A DNA stretch of 64,000 bases, taken from assembly GCA_002309805.1 (NCBI GenBank), contig DBYJ01000055.1:62001-126000 (forward strand). The letters are read 5' to 3'. Each line of letters opens with the position of its first letter. The stretch's first letter is position 1. The DNA comes from Bacteroidales bacterium UBA1189. Its GTDB lineage: Bacteria; Bacteroidota; Bacteroidia; Bacteroidales; Bacteroidaceae. Shown here piece after piece: positions 24,338 through 33,825 of this stretch. Made by a program: the position numbers and the translations under genes. The notes beneath the pieces are model-generated. The model was not told where the DNA came from. It worked only from the letters and a program-made list of their open reading frames with translations, and ran no database searches.

Positions 24338-24712
24338 TTATCGGTGTGTGCGAACGGGCGGGAGGAAGGCGTCGATGATGTGCTCGAACTGTTGGTTGGG
24401 GGCTTCGCCGATGACGGTGACGATGTCGAAGCGGGGACTGAGGTTGAAGGGGCAGATGTGGATGTAGCTCTCGGCTGCCGAGATGAGGCGCTGGCGCTTG
24501 CGGGCATCGACGGCTTCGATGGCAGGGAGGACGTCCTCGCTGGAGCGGGTTTTGACTTCAACGAAGACAAGGTCCCGTCCGTCCTGGGCAATGATGTCAA
24601 TCTCCTTGCGGCCGCTCTTCCAGTTGCGCTCGAGGATGCCGTAGCCCTTGCTTAAAAGGAACGCCGTGGCGAGGTCTTCGCCACGACGTCCCGTTTCGTT
24701 GTGTTCTGCCAT
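24338..24712 (-). CDS. YraN/UPF0102 family protein
   Basis: 124 residues, normal length. It has the small PD-(D/E)XK-like fold typical of the family: GRRGEDLATAFL, KEIDIIAQDG and VFVEVKTR. The biological role is unknown; a Holliday-junction resolvase-like nuclease has been proposed from the fold. It starts 6 bp after galK in the same direction. Confidence 0.9.
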   Translation of the reverse strand: MAEHNETGRRGEDLATAFLLSKGYGILERNWKSGRKEIDIIAQDGRDLVFVEVKTRSSEDVLPAIEAVDARKRQRLISAAESYIHICPFNLSPRFDIVTVIGEAPNQQFEHIIDAFLPPVRTHR

Positions 24713-24717
24713 GAGCC

Positions 24718-25881
24718 TTAGGCGATGCGGCGTGAGCCGTTGCCGATGACGACGTCGTAGACGAGCGGGGCATGGCCGAACATCTTGGTGAATTCAGCCT
24801 TGGCCTTGGCTACGAAGTTGTCGTAGAGCTCATCCTTGACAAGGTTGATGGTGCAGCCTCCGAAGCCGCCTCCCATGACGCGGCAGCCGGTGACGCCACA
24901 CTCCTTGGCGAGGACGGCAAGGAAGTCAAGCTCTTCGCAACTGACGCCGTACTCCTTGCTCATGCCCCAATGGGTCTCGTACATCTTCTGCCCGACGGTC
25001 TCGTAGTCGCCTTTCTCCAGGGCGTAGCAGACGGCAAGGACGCGGTCCTTCTCGCCCAGCACGTAGTGGGCACGGCGATAGTCGATTTCGCTGACGAGGG
25101 GCTTGGCCTCCTCAAGCATATCGTAGGTGACGTCGCGCAGGGTCTCGATGTTGGGGTACTTGGGCTTGAGGGCTGCCACGACGTTCTCGCAGCTCTTGCG
25201 GCGCTGATTGTACTCGTCGCCCAGCATGTGCTTGACGCAGGTGTTGACGAGCACCAGCTTGTAGCCCTTCGGGTTGAAGGGGAAGTACTCGAATTCCATC
25301 GAGCGGCAGTCGAGGCGGATGAGGCATCCTTCCTTGCCGAAGACGCTGGCGAACTGGTCCATAATGCCGCAGTTGCACCCGCAGTAGTTGTGTTCGGTCA
25401 TCTGGCCTACCTTGGCAAGTTCGAACTTGTCGATGTTGCCGTTGTAGATTTCGTTGAGGGCGAAGGCGAAGGTGCTCTCAAGGGCAGCGGAGGACGACAT
25501 GCCTGCGCCGAGGGGGACATCGCCGGCAAAGGCAGTGTCGAACCCCTTGACCTCGACGCCGCGCTTCTGCAGCTCGCGGCAGACGCCGAAGACGTAGCAG
25601 GCCCAGTGCTCTTTCGGCTTGTCCTCTTCACGAAGGCCGAACTCGACGTAGTTGGCCTCGCCGTCAGCGGGGTCGATGTCGATGGCATAGGCACGGACGA
25701 TGTTCAAGCCATTGGGCTTGATTTCGGCTACCATGCCCTTGTCCACAGCACCGGGGAAGACGAAACCGCCGTTGTAGTCGGTGTGCTCGCCAATGAGGTT
25801 GATACGGCCGGGGGAGGCATAGACAGCGCCCTCGGTATTGAATCTCGCTTTGAAAGCGGCTCTTACAATCTGAATATCCAT
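24718..25881 (-). CDS. galK: galactokinase
   Basis: 387 residues, GHMP kinase. The galactose-binding signature GRINLIGEHTDYNGG (25-39), the phosphate loop GAGMSSSAA (125-133), catalytic Asp175 in IMDQF and the C-terminal GGGFGG are all present. It phosphorylates galactose at C1, the second step of the Leloir pathway. It lies in a galM-permease-galK operon with 33-40 bp gaps, matching uptake, anomer conversion and phosphorylation. Confidence 0.96.
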   Translation of the reverse strand: MDIQIVRAAFKARFNTEGAVYASPGRINLIGEHTDYNGGFVFPGAVDKGMVAEIKPNGLNIVRAYAIDIDPADGEANYVEFGLREEDKPKEHWACYVFGVCRELQKRGVEVKGFDTAFAGDVPLGAGMSSSAALESTFAFALNEIYNGNIDKFELAKVGQMTEHNYCGCNCGIMDQFASVFGKEGCLIRLDCRSMEFEYFPFNPKGYKLVLVNTCVKHMLGDEYNQRRKSCENVVAALKPKYPNIETLRDVTYDMLEEAKPLVSEIDYRRAHYVLGEKDRVLAVCYALEKGDYETVGQKMYETHWGMSKEYGVSCEELDFLAVLAKECGVTGCRVMGGGFGGCTINLVKDELYDNFVAKAKAEFTKMFGHAPLVYDVVIGNGSRRIA

Positions 25882-25914
25882 GGTATATGGGTTTATAAGT
25901 TTATGGGTTTGGAA

Positions 25915-27204
25915 TTACTCAACGGGGATGTCCTTGTTGACGTTCTTGCAGCCGATGAGAGCGTAGTAGAGCAGGTAGGCCAGCATGGCGATGACGAGCC
26001 AGTAGCTGATCATGTAGCCGGCGTTCTTGGCGATGAGGTTCTGGATGAACGGCATGATACCACCACCGACGACGAGCATCATGAAGATACCGGAAGCCTG
26101 CTCGGTGTACTTGCCGAGGCCTTCGACAGCGAGGTTGTAGATGGCGCCCCACATGACAGAGGTGCAGAGACCGCAGAGGACGAGGAAGAGACAGCTCAGG
26201 GGTACCTGGAACATGGCGAAGCCGTCGGCTGCGCTATAACCCGGCATGTTGACCGTGGTGCTCTTCGGGAGGAAGATGGCGATGAGGATGAGGATGATGG
26301 CAACCGAGCTGACGGTAATCATCTGCGTGCGGGTGCTGACCTTGCCGCTGATGGCGGTGCTGGCGGCACGGCCAATCATCATGAGGAGCCAGTAGACAGC
26401 TGCGATGGCACCGCCGATGGCAGCACCGTTGACAGCGATGCCGGCGCCCCTTGAGGAGGCATCAGCCAGGAAGAAGTTGACCTGGGCGGGGATGCCGATT
26501 TCGATACCTACATAGAAGAAGATGGCAATGGCACCGAGGACGAAGTGACGGAACTTCCATGCGCTGTGCTCATAGGTATGGGCGTTGCGCTCCTTGGCGG
26601 GCTCGGGAATCTTGACCATGCTGATGATGATGAAGGCAACGGCGAAGACACCCATGGCGATGAAGAGCAGCGGGGTGACGTCCTTCATGGAGGTGCTGCT
26701 GGTGACAGTGCCGATGAGGGCACCTACGAGCAGCGGGGTAAGGGTACCGGTGAGGCTGTTCAGCGTACCACCCGTCTGGATGAGCTGGTTACCACGGTTT
26801 CCACCACCGCCCAGGATGTTCAGCATGGGGTTGACGACGGTGTTGAGCATGCAGACGCAGAAGCCGCAGACGAAGGCACCGAGCAGATAGACGTAGATGG
26901 CAGCGCCGCCCAGGAAGTCGAAGCTCGACAGGTACTGGATGCAGATGCCGATGAAACCAACGGCAAGGGCTGCGAGGGTGGTCTTCTTGTAACCGATCTT
27001 CATCAGCATCTTACCGGCAGGGATACCCATGAACAGGTAAGCGGCAAAGTTCATCAGGTTACCAGCCATCTTGGACCACTCGTACTGGTTGCCCCAGATG
27101 TTGCCGAAGGGGGCAGCCATGTTGGTGACAAACGAAATCATCGCGAAGATGAAACACATCGTAACGATAGCTACTACGTTACTTTTCTTTTTTTCTGTAC
27201 TCAT
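25915..27204 (-). CDS. sugar MFS permease (FHS/GluP-like), probably galactose/glucose:H+ symporter
   Basis: 429 residues with about 12 predicted membrane helices in the inner membrane. It has the internal motifs of the fucose/glucose/galactose permease group (MGIPAGKMLMKIGYKKT after helix 2, LLVGALIG, GGGIMPFIQ). Its place between galM and galK points to galactose as substrate, but fucose or glucose cannot be excluded from sequence alone. Confidence 0.88.
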   Translation of the reverse strand: MSTEKKKSNVVAIVTMCFIFAMISFVTNMAAPFGNIWGNQYEWSKMAGNLMNFAAYLFMGIPAGKMLMKIGYKKTTLAALAVGFIGICIQYLSSFDFLGGAAIYVYLLGAFVCGFCVCMLNTVVNPMLNILGGGGNRGNQLIQTGGTLNSLTGTLTPLLVGALIGTVTSSTSMKDVTPLLFIAMGVFAVAFIIISMVKIPEPAKERNAHTYEHSAWKFRHFVLGAIAIFFYVGIEIGIPAQVNFFLADASSRGAGIAVNGAAIGGAIAAVYWLLMMIGRAASTAISGKVSTRTQMITVSSVAIILILIAIFLPKSTTVNMPGYSAADGFAMFQVPLSCLFLVLCGLCTSVMWGAIYNLAVEGLGKYTEQASGIFMMLVVGGGIMPFIQNLIAKNAGYMISYWLVIAMLAYLLYYALIGCKNVNKDIPVE

Positions 27205-27243
27205 TGTTTTTAGAAATTATTAAAGTGAATGAAATGGAAATGA

Positions 27244-28332
27244 TTACTCTACGGAAAATTTATAGATGCTGGTCTGCGTGTAGACCTGCCCGGGCTTCAG
27301 CACCACGCTGGGGAAGTAGGCGCGGTTGGGGCTGTCGGGGAAGTGCTGGCACTCGAAGCAGATGGCGCTGCGCTTGGGGAAGGTGGCGCCATGGATGCCC
27401 GCAAAGCCATCGTGCCAGTTGCTGGTATAGACTTGTACGCCCGGCTCGGTGGTATAGACGTCCATGCGGCGTCCTGTGACAGGGTCGACACACTTGGCGG
27501 CGAAGGTCAGTTCGCCAGGCTGGCGCTTGTTGAGCACCCAGCAATGGTCGTAGCCGGCACCGTTGCGTGTCTGGACATCGTCGGCATCGATGCGCTCGCC
27601 CACGAGGTGCTCGGTGCGGAAGTCAAACGGGGTGCCCTCCACAGGGGCTACGGCACCAAGGGGGATGGATGTCTCGTCGATGGGGATGTAATGGTCGGCA
27701 TTCATGGTCAGCAGGTAGCGCTCGCAGGAGGGGGTGTCCTTCTGCGTGCCGCAGAGGCTGAAGAAGCCGTGATGGGTCAGGTTGATGATGGTGTCCTGGT
27801 CGGTAGTTGCCTCATAGTCGATGACAAACTCGTTGTCGTCCGTGAAGGTGTAGGTGACGGTAACCTCTACCTTGCCAGGGAAGCCCTCCTCGCCGTCGGC
27901 AGAGACATAGTGCAGGCGAGCGCTATTCTCGCTCAGCTTCTCGGCATCCCACACGCGGGCGTGGAAGCCGGTAGGACCGCCGTGCAGGGCGTTGGGGCCG
28001 TTGTTGATGGCAAGGCTGTAGGTCTTCCCGTCGAGGGTGAAATGGCCCTTGCAGATGCGGTTGCCATAACGGCCTATAAGGGTGCTGAGGAATTCGTTCG
28101 GGCTATTGACGACGTGGTCGATGGTGTCGTGTCCCTGCACGACGTTGCCCATCTTGCCCTCGCGATCCGGAACCATGATGGTGCAGAGGGCACCGCCATA
28201 GTTGGTGAAGGCTACCTCGCAGCCCTTTTTGTTGGTAAGGATAAAGAGGTCGGTCTTTTTCCCTTGGATATCTTTCTGAAAATCTGCTTGTCTTAAACCA
28301 GACACGTTGTTGGGATTACATACGTTTTCCAT
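27244..28332 (-). CDS. galM: aldose 1-epimerase (mutarotase)
   Basis: 362 residues. It has the beta-sandwich of the GalM family with NPNALHGG (substrate loop), THHGFFSL as the catalytic His region, the conserved Asp in NGAGYDHCW, and Glu in AICFECQHFPDSPN. It converts beta- to alpha-galactose for GalK. No signal peptide is seen, so it is cytoplasmic. First gene of the Leloir operon, with its own promoter. Confidence 0.93.
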   Translation of the reverse strand: MENVCNPNNVSGLRQADFQKDIQGKKTDLFILTNKKGCEVAFTNYGGALCTIMVPDREGKMGNVVQGHDTIDHVVNSPNEFLSTLIGRYGNRICKGHFTLDGKTYSLAINNGPNALHGGPTGFHARVWDAEKLSENSARLHYVSADGEEGFPGKVEVTVTYTFTDDNEFVIDYEATTDQDTIINLTHHGFFSLCGTQKDTPSCERYLLTMNADHYIPIDETSIPLGAVAPVEGTPFDFRTEHLVGERIDADDVQTRNGAGYDHCWVLNKRQPGELTFAAKCVDPVTGRRMDVYTTEPGVQVYTSNWHDGFAGIHGATFPKRSAICFECQHFPDSPNRAYFPSVVLKPGQVYTQTSIYKFSVE

Positions 28333-28363
28333 GTTTTTGTATTTTTAGAGTGAATTGAGTATG

Positions 28364-28394
28364 CAAATATATGGAAAAACTTTGTAGCCACAAA
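28364..28394 (-). promoter_or_regulatory. promoter of the galM-permease-galK operon
   Basis: The -7 box is TAtaTTTG (rc of 28364-28371) and the -33 TTTG is rc of 28391-28394, with a 19-bp spacer. No clear operator palindrome was seen beside it. Confidence 0.75.
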
Positions 28395-28458
28395 AAATCA
28401 TCAGAAATCTTTTCAGAAAAAAGCCGTTTTTTCATTTTTTAAGTCAAACTGGTCTCTT

Positions 28459-29070
28459 TTATTGGCATAAGATGCCCATTTTTTGCAGGTCGTTCTCCAA
28501 TTGCCCGATGTCGGTGAACTGCAAACCGTGGATGCCGACATCTTCGGCAGCGTTGACATTGGCGATGTTGTCGTCGACGAACAGGCATTCGTCGGCTGTC
28601 AGGTGGTAACGTTCAAGGAGCAGCTGGTAGATTTCGGGATTGGGCTTGATGACGTATTCAAGTCCGCTGATTACCATGCCTTCCAGTTCTTTGATGAAGG
28701 GGAAATCATCGATGATGGTGGAGAGCGTTTCCCAACTCCAGTTGCTGAGTCCATACACGTGATAGCCAGCGGCTTTCAGCCGTTTGACGAACTCCAGCAT
28801 GCCCGGGATGGGGCCTCCAATCATCTCGTGCCAGCGTTGGCGGTAGGCGGCAATGGCGTCAGCCCATTCGGGGTGTTGGGACGTCAGTTCGGCGATGCCC
28901 TCCGCGAAGGGCTTGCCGGCATCCATCTGCACGTTCCATGCCATGGTGCAAATGTTGTCGATGAACCATTGGGCTTTCTCCTTGTCGCCTTGAAAGTAGC
29001 GTTCGTATAGGTGCATCGGATTCCAGTCGATAAGCACACCGCCAAAGTCGAAAATGATGTTCTTGATCAT
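28459..29070 (-). CDS. HAD family phosphatase (YihX-like)
   Basis: 203 residues. HAD motif I is IFDFGGVLIDW (nucleophile Asp in DFG), motif II GLSNWS, the motif III Lys is in VIKPNPEIY and motif IV is FVDDNIAN. A helical cap lies between motifs I and II. This subgroup includes alpha-glucose-1-phosphatase YihX. The substrate is not certain; a hexose phosphate would fit the neighbouring Leloir genes. Confidence 0.88.
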   Translation of the reverse strand: MIKNIIFDFGGVLIDWNPMHLYERYFQGDKEKAQWFIDNICTMAWNVQMDAGKPFAEGIAELTSQHPEWADAIAAYRQRWHEMIGGPIPGMLEFVKRLKAAGYHVYGLSNWSWETLSTIIDDFPFIKELEGMVISGLEYVIKPNPEIYQLLLERYHLTADECLFVDDNIANVNAAEDVGIHGLQFTDIGQLENDLQKMGILCQ

Positions 29071-29118
29071 ATACCTTATTAATTATATTATAGGGGGATA
29101 ATGGGGGGCAATCTCTAA

Positions 29119-29191
29119 TTGAACTTCGTTCTTCCTCTGTCGCGACTCGGCATAGATTGTGTGGGGCACATCTCTGCTCTCGCTGCTCCAT
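29119..29191 (-). repeat. dispersed element R1, copy A
   Basis: Minus-strand sequence with GGAGCAGCGAGAGCA, a 22-bp variable part, then TGCCGAGTCGCGACAGAGG and AAGAACGAAG. A matching copy lies at 56057-56122 inside the second SGNH gene. This copy sits between the HAD and helicase genes. Confidence 0.6.
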
Positions 29192-29204
29192 CGGTTCCTA
29201 ATTT

Positions 29205-30671
29205 CTAATTCTTCAATTCTTCAAGTTCTTCCTTGCGCCAGTTAACCAGATAGACTTTCTGCGTGGCACGAGTGAAGGCGGTGTATAGCCAACGGTAGTA
29301 TTGGATATCGCCGACAGCCTCGGGAGGAAGCCAGCCCTGGTCGATAAACACGGTGTCCCATTGTCCGCCTTGTGCCTTGTGGCAGGTGACGGCATAAGCA
29401 TGTTTGATTTGCAGGGCGTTGTAGTAGATATCCTCACGCAGTTTCTTGTAACGGTCGGTCTTGTTCGGCAGGTCGGCATAGTCCTCCATAACTGCTTCGA
29501 AGAGCCGCTCGTGTTCTTCCTTGGTCAGCGAGGGGGATTCCGACGTCAGCGTGTCGAGCAGCACGGTAGCCTCCAGTTCATAGTCGTCGTAGTCGGGCAG
29601 GGTGAGCAGCACGTCGGCAAAGCGGAAGCCATAGAGCTCGCGAGTCCTTCGTATCCGTCGGACGACAGCCATATCACCATTGGCGAGGAAGGTGGGGGAG
29701 GAGGTGTCCTCTCCTGCGGCTTTCTCCTTTATCCAGAAATAGTTGTTCTTCACAATCATGATTCGGTCGCCCGAGCAGAGTTCCTCCTCGCGGTAAAGAA
29801 TAGTGGCGCGGATGCCCCGATTGTAGATGTTGGCGTTTTTATTCGAACGGCAGATAATCATGGTTTCATCCTCGCCTGCATCGCTATAGCTGTCGGAAAT
29901 TTTCTCGATGAGTTCTGATCCGTTGATTGACTGGACATCGGGCATGCAACGCAGACGGAGAGGTTTATTCAACCTGATGCTTGTAATACTCCCTCTGTCG
30001 GCTAATTGGCAGATACGCTCGCGTATGGCGGTAGCGTTCTCCAGTATGCCCGACATCTCATCCTGACGCATGACTCGCGTCAGTTCCATGGTCTTGACAT
30101 CCGTTCCGTAATGGCTCAGGCGCTGGGGCGAGAGTGCAGGGCTCTCGTCCAGACCGACGGGAGGGAGCTGCGCGGTATCGCCCAACAACAGCAGCCGGCA
30201 TCCCTCGCCCGAATAGACAAACTGGAAGAGGTCGTCCAAGAGACATCCGCTGCCGAAAGATGTGTCGCTGATTCCGTCGCCTATCATGGAAGCTTCGTCA
30301 ACAATGAACAGGGTGTCGCGGGTCAGATTCGGACTCAGCGAAAACGACGTCTCGTCCGTCAGGCTTTTCTGTCGGTAGATGCGCCGGTGGATGGTATAGG
30401 CGGGGTGCCCGCTGTAGAGGGCAAACACCTTGGCTGCCCTCCCCGTGGGAGCCATCAGCACCACGCGCTGCTTCATGGCATCGAGTGTCTTCACCAATGC
30501 CGCCACAAGGGAGGTCTTTCCCGTGCCTGCAAATCCGCGGAGAAGAAAGACTTCGGAGGCGTTGCCGGAGAGAATGAATTCCGATAGTTGATGAATGACT
30601 TCAGACTGTTCAAAGGTCGGTTCAAACCCAAAATTTGCCCGAATTTGGTCTGCTATGAAGTTATTTATCAT
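29205..30671 (-). CDS. RecD/Pif1-like ATP-dependent DNA helicase
   Basis: 488 residues of superfamily 1. Motif I is GFAGTGKT (46-53), motif II VDEAS, motif III GDTAQLPPVG, motifs V/VI VTCHKAQGGQWDTVFID and YTAFTRATQKVYLVNW. It lacks the long N-terminal domain of RecD2, matching the short AAA_30/UvrD_C_2 helicases of Bacteroidota. A role in DNA repair or recombination is likely but not proven. It stands alone, divergent from the gene at 30766. Confidence 0.88.
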   Translation of the reverse strand: MINNFIADQIRANFGFEPTFEQSEVIHQLSEFILSGNASEVFLLRGFAGTGKTSLVAALVKTLDAMKQRVVLMAPTGRAAKVFALYSGHPAYTIHRRIYRQKSLTDETSFSLSPNLTRDTLFIVDEASMIGDGISDTSFGSGCLLDDLFQFVYSGEGCRLLLLGDTAQLPPVGLDESPALSPQRLSHYGTDVKTMELTRVMRQDEMSGILENATAIRERICQLADRGSITSIRLNKPLRLRCMPDVQSINGSELIEKISDSYSDAGEDETMIICRSNKNANIYNRGIRATILYREEELCSGDRIMIVKNNYFWIKEKAAGEDTSSPTFLANGDMAVVRRIRRTRELYGFRFADVLLTLPDYDDYELEATVLLDTLTSESPSLTKEEHERLFEAVMEDYADLPNKTDRYKKLREDIYYNALQIKHAYAVTCHKAQGGQWDTVFIDQGWLPPEAVGDIQYYRWLYTAFTRATQKVYLVNWRKEELEELKN

Positions 30672-30722
30672 AAACTTTAAAAGTTTTTTTGAAAAACATT
30701 ATTCTTTTTCAAACAAAAGTCT

Positions 30723-30730
30723 TAATTTTG
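30723..30730 (+). promoter_or_regulatory. -7 box upstream of the pilin-like gene
   Basis: TAatTTTG, 35 bp before the start codon; no good -33 box at the right distance. Confidence 0.5.
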
Positions 30731-30765
30731 CGGCTACAAAAGTAAACAATAAAAAAATAATAACA

Positions 30766-31506
30766 ATGAAAAAAGTTTTAAACGTGCTTTTAGCACTCTG
30801 TGTTGTGGGTCTTGCTTACATTTGCGTAGGCAGTATTATGGGTACTATCAACTTTGATAAGGTTCGCAAAACGCGCGAAAAAGAGATTATCGCACGCCTC
30901 ATCGACATTCGTTCCGCTCAGGTCGAATTCCGTAATCAGAACGGTGGTCAGTACACCGACAATTTCGATGAACTGATTAATTTCGTCAAGACGGGCAGCC
31001 TTCCTTTTGTCAAGAAGGTGGGTGAGCTGACGGATGTGCAGCTTGAGAATGGCTGGACGGAGAGGAAGGTTACCTCGATGATTGACGAAGCCCGCAAGGC
31101 TACCAAACCTGCCGTGGCAAAGAAAATCTGGCAAGAACTGGCAGAGGCCGGATTCGTTACACTTGCTGCCGATGGCACCCCCACGCTGCTCTACAGCCGT
31201 GATACTTCATGGGTAGCCGTGCTTGACACACTCTATCCGAAAGGCTTCAATGCCGACTCGCTCCGCTACGTTCCCTTCGGCAACGGCGCTCAGTTTGAGA
31301 TGGCTGTCGGCTGCGACTCCAGCAACAAATCAGGTACAAAGATTTACCTCTTCGAGGCCAAGACGCCCTATACCGTCTATCTGGATGGCATCAACAAGAC
31401 CGAGCTGGCCAACATCATCGACGACCAGGTGAAGCTGGGACGTTATCCCGGTCTGAAGGTCGGCGACGTCGAAATGGGTAACAACAACGCCGGTAACTGG
31501 GAGTAA
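30766..31506 (+). CDS. single-pass membrane protein, pseudopilin-like, unknown function
   Basis: 246 residues from ATG 30766. An upstream in-frame extension is rejected because the -7 box lies within it. One N-terminal hydrophobic segment (about 4-24) is followed by a long helix with ARLIDIRSAQVEFRNQNGGQY, which resembles pseudopilin-type proteins of Bacteroidota, and a periplasmic beta-rich C-terminus. No G-FxxxE prepilin peptidase site is evident. It is followed by DUF3822 and rsmD, a set commonly seen together. Function not known. Confidence 0.7.
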   Translation: MKKVLNVLLALCVVGLAYICVGSIMGTINFDKVRKTREKEIIARLIDIRSAQVEFRNQNGGQYTDNFDELINFVKTGSLPFVKKVGELTDVQLENGWTERKVTSMIDEARKATKPAVAKKIWQELAEAGFVTLAADGTPTLLYSRDTSWVAVLDTLYPKGFNADSLRYVPFGNGAQFEMAVGCDSSNKSGTKIYLFEAKTPYTVYLDGINKTELANIIDDQVKLGRYPGLKVGDVEMGNNNAGNWE

Positions 31507-31516
31507 TCATCCGCCT

Positions 31517-32266
31517 GTGGTTGACTACGTCCACGCCGAGCAATACACATTGTCCATCCGCGTGAGTGCGGATGGATTTTGTTTTGCAGTCCATCATCCT
31601 AAACGGGCAGAGGAATTTGCATTCATGCCCTATGATACCGACCCGCTGCTGCCCGTTGTCGCCAATCTGAAGCGGGCGCAAGAGGCCTTGCCCATGCTCC
31701 AACATCGCTACGGCAAGGTTTACTTGCTTCTTGCCGATGCTCCCTGCCAGGCCGTACCGGAAGAGTACATAGGCGTTCTGGGACTTGGCGAGCAGATGGT
31801 GAGACTGCCTGAGTATGCTCTGGCTTTGCGTTTCCAGGCTGATGCGGTGCTGGTGAAATGGGTGGCTGAGGCATACCCGGATGTGCAAATCGTCCCAGGG
31901 CTTTTTCCCGTGCTTCGTTTCGCCCTTCAGGAAGAGAACATGACTCTTTGCCATCTTCATGGCAGGCGGATGGACATGCTATGCGTTCGAGACGGAAGGC
32001 TGCTGTTTGCCAACACCTTCGATAGTGATACCGCGGCGAATGGCCTTTATTATTTGCTGGGCACGTGGCAAGCGTTAGGACTGTCGCAGGAGGATGATGT
32101 GCTGACGCTCGTCGGGCGTTCGTCCTGCAAACGTGAGCTGGCAGCTAAGGCCAGCCGCTTTGTTCGTCGTGTTGTCGAGCCCAATCCGGCTGAGCTTTTC
32201 CATACTACGGAGCTTGCCCGCCTTGCAGCCGTTCCCTTCGATGTACAGACTCTGGTAAACGGATAG
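31517..32266 (+). CDS. DUF3822 family protein
   Basis: 249 residues. It belongs to the Bacteroidota-specific DUF3822 family, which has an actin/hexokinase-like (ASKHA-type) look: an N-terminal LSIRVSADGFCFAVHH strand pair and a second half with ENMTLCHLHGRRMDMLCVRDGRLLF. The enzymatic role is unknown. It is placed 10 bp after the previous gene and 2 bp before rsmD, hence in one operon. Confidence 0.8.
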   Translation: MVDYVHAEQYTLSIRVSADGFCFAVHHPKRAEEFAFMPYDTDPLLPVVANLKRAQEALPMLQHRYGKVYLLLADAPCQAVPEEYIGVLGLGEQMVRLPEYALALRFQADAVLVKWVAEAYPDVQIVPGLFPVLRFALQEENMTLCHLHGRRMDMLCVRDGRLLFANTFDSDTAANGLYYLLGTWQALGLSQEDDVLTLVGRSSCKRELAAKASRFVRRVVEPNPAELFHTTELARLAAVPFDVQTLVNG

Positions 32267-32268
32267 TC

Positions 32269-32811
32269 ATGAGAGTGATTGCCGGCAAATATCGTCATCG
32301 TCGGTTCGACGTCCCCAAGACCTTCAAGGCGCGTCCCACGACCGACTTTGCCAAGGAGAATCTTTTCAACGTCCTTTCCAATTTTATTGATTTCGAGGAT
32401 GTCCACACGGCGCTCGACCTGTTTGCCGGAACGGGAAGCATCAGCCTCGAACTGCTCTCCCGCGGCTGCGCTCGGGTAGTGTCTGTGGAAAAGGACTACG
32501 CCCACTATATATATATTAATAAGGTAAAGCGTGAGTTGGGCGACGAAGCCTGGCAGCCTGTCAAGGCCGACGTGTTTACCTTCCTCGGGCGCACGAATGA
32601 GCGCTACGACCTCATCTTTGCCGATCCGCCATACGCCCTGGAACGCCTGGCTGAGTTGCCCGACCTCATTTTGGGCAGCACTCTGCTGACTCCTGGTGGG
32701 ATTTTTATCCTCGAGCATGGTGCCGATCACGATTTTTCTGCGCATCCGCGTTTTCTTCAGATGCGCACCTATGGAAGTGTACACTTCTCGTTGTTTTCCG
32801 AAAATCCTTAA
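32269..32811 (+). CDS. rsmD: 16S rRNA (guanine(966)-N(2))-methyltransferase
   Basis: 180 residues, normal length. The N-terminal MRVIAGKYRHRRF, SAM motif LDLFAGTGSISLE and catalytic DPPY (FADPPY) are diagnostic. It methylates G966 of 16S rRNA in the small subunit. Co-transcribed with DUF3822. Confidence 0.95.
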   Translation: MRVIAGKYRHRRFDVPKTFKARPTTDFAKENLFNVLSNFIDFEDVHTALDLFAGTGSISLELLSRGCARVVSVEKDYAHYIYINKVKRELGDEAWQPVKADVFTFLGRTNERYDLIFADPPYALERLAELPDLILGSTLLTPGGIFILEHGADHDFSAHPRFLQMRTYGSVHFSLFSENP

Positions 32812-32824
32812 AACATCTATAACA

Positions 32825-33718
32825 ATGAAAAAAGCAATTCTTCTCCTCTCCCTTCTTCTTGCCCTCCCCGTGTGGGCACAGCGTATTGAGATTGACCTTT
32901 GGCCCAATGGCGCCCCGAATGACAATGGCCTGCTGCCTGAAAATGAGCGTGGTGCCAACGTCGGCAGCATCAGCGGCTCGTGTGTCGCTCATCTTACCGT
33001 CTTTCCTGCCAAGAACCCTACGGGAAAAGCTATCGTCGCATGCCCCGGAGGCGGTTATACCCACCTTGCCATGAATCACGAAGGATTCAACATGGCTGAT
33101 TGGTTTAATGCACAGGGCATCACCTATGCCGTTCTCAAATACCGTATGCCGTGTGGAAAGTGGCAGGTGCCCCTCAGCGACACACAAGAGGCTATCCGTA
33201 TCATGCGCAGCCATGCCGAGGAATGGGGATGTGAGATGGTAGGCATCATGGGCTCGTCGGCAGGCGGGCATCTTGCTGCCATGACTTCCACCCATTGGGA
33301 TGACCACTGGCAAGCCTACGATGCCTCTGCCTATGGCATCCGTCGTCCTGACCTCAGCCCGCGCCCCGACTTCCAGATTCTGTTCTATCCCGTGGTGAGC
33401 GTCGATGCTGCCATTACCCATCGTGGAACGCGTGAGGGCGTAGTCGGCAAAAATCCCAACGCCAAGCAAGTAGATGCTTTCTGCAACGAAAAGAAAGTCA
33501 ATGCCCAGACACCTCCTGCTTTCCTGATGCACTCTGCCGACGACCGTGTCGTGCCGCCCGAGAACAGCATCCGCTATTTCCAGGCTCTCGTCCAGAACGG
33601 CGTGCCCGTGGAGATGCACATCTATCCCACAGGAGGACACGGATGGGGCTACAACGACTCCTTCATCTACAAGCCCTGCTGGACGATGGAACTTTCCGAC
33701 TGGCTCCGTCGCCTGTAA
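32825..33718 (+). CDS. secreted alpha/beta-hydrolase esterase (acetyl-xylan-esterase-like)
   Basis: 297 residues from ATG 32825, which gives a clean signal peptide (LPVWA-QR). It has the oxyanion loop CPGGGY, nucleophile elbow GSSAGG, acid HSADD and His in GGHGWGY, the complete triad of BD-FAE/acetyl esterase-type hydrolases in polysaccharide degradation. A longer frame upstream overlaps rsmD and lacks the signal peptide, so it was not used. The substrate is probably an acylated sugar or xylan, by family. Confidence 0.85.
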   Translation: MKKAILLLSLLLALPVWAQRIEIDLWPNGAPNDNGLLPENERGANVGSISGSCVAHLTVFPAKNPTGKAIVACPGGGYTHLAMNHEGFNMADWFNAQGITYAVLKYRMPCGKWQVPLSDTQEAIRIMRSHAEEWGCEMVGIMGSSAGGHLAAMTSTHWDDHWQAYDASAYGIRRPDLSPRPDFQILFYPVVSVDAAITHRGTREGVVGKNPNAKQVDAFCNEKKVNAQTPPAFLMHSADDRVVPPENSIRYFQALVQNGVPVEMHIYPTGGHGWGYNDSFIYKPCWTMELSDWLRRL

Positions 33719-33748
33719 CGAGCGGTTGATAACGTAGTGGAATAAATT

Positions 33749-33788
33749 TTTAGCGCAGTACTCTGGCAACTCAGAGCACTGCGCTAAA
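33749..33788. terminator. bidirectional hairpin between two convergent esterase genes
   Basis: TTTAGCGCAGT ... ACTGCGCTAAA with inner CTCTG/CAGAG pairing forms one long stem between convergent genes; the T-runs are weak. Confidence 0.65.
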
Positions 33789-33825
33789 CAATTAAAATCA
33801 AACTTTATTTTGCGAGGTCAGGCCT

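Noticed and set aside
24772..26454. Long 560-codon frame opposite galK and the permease
   Set aside because: Antisense shadow caused by GC-rich codons; both true genes have complete motifs.
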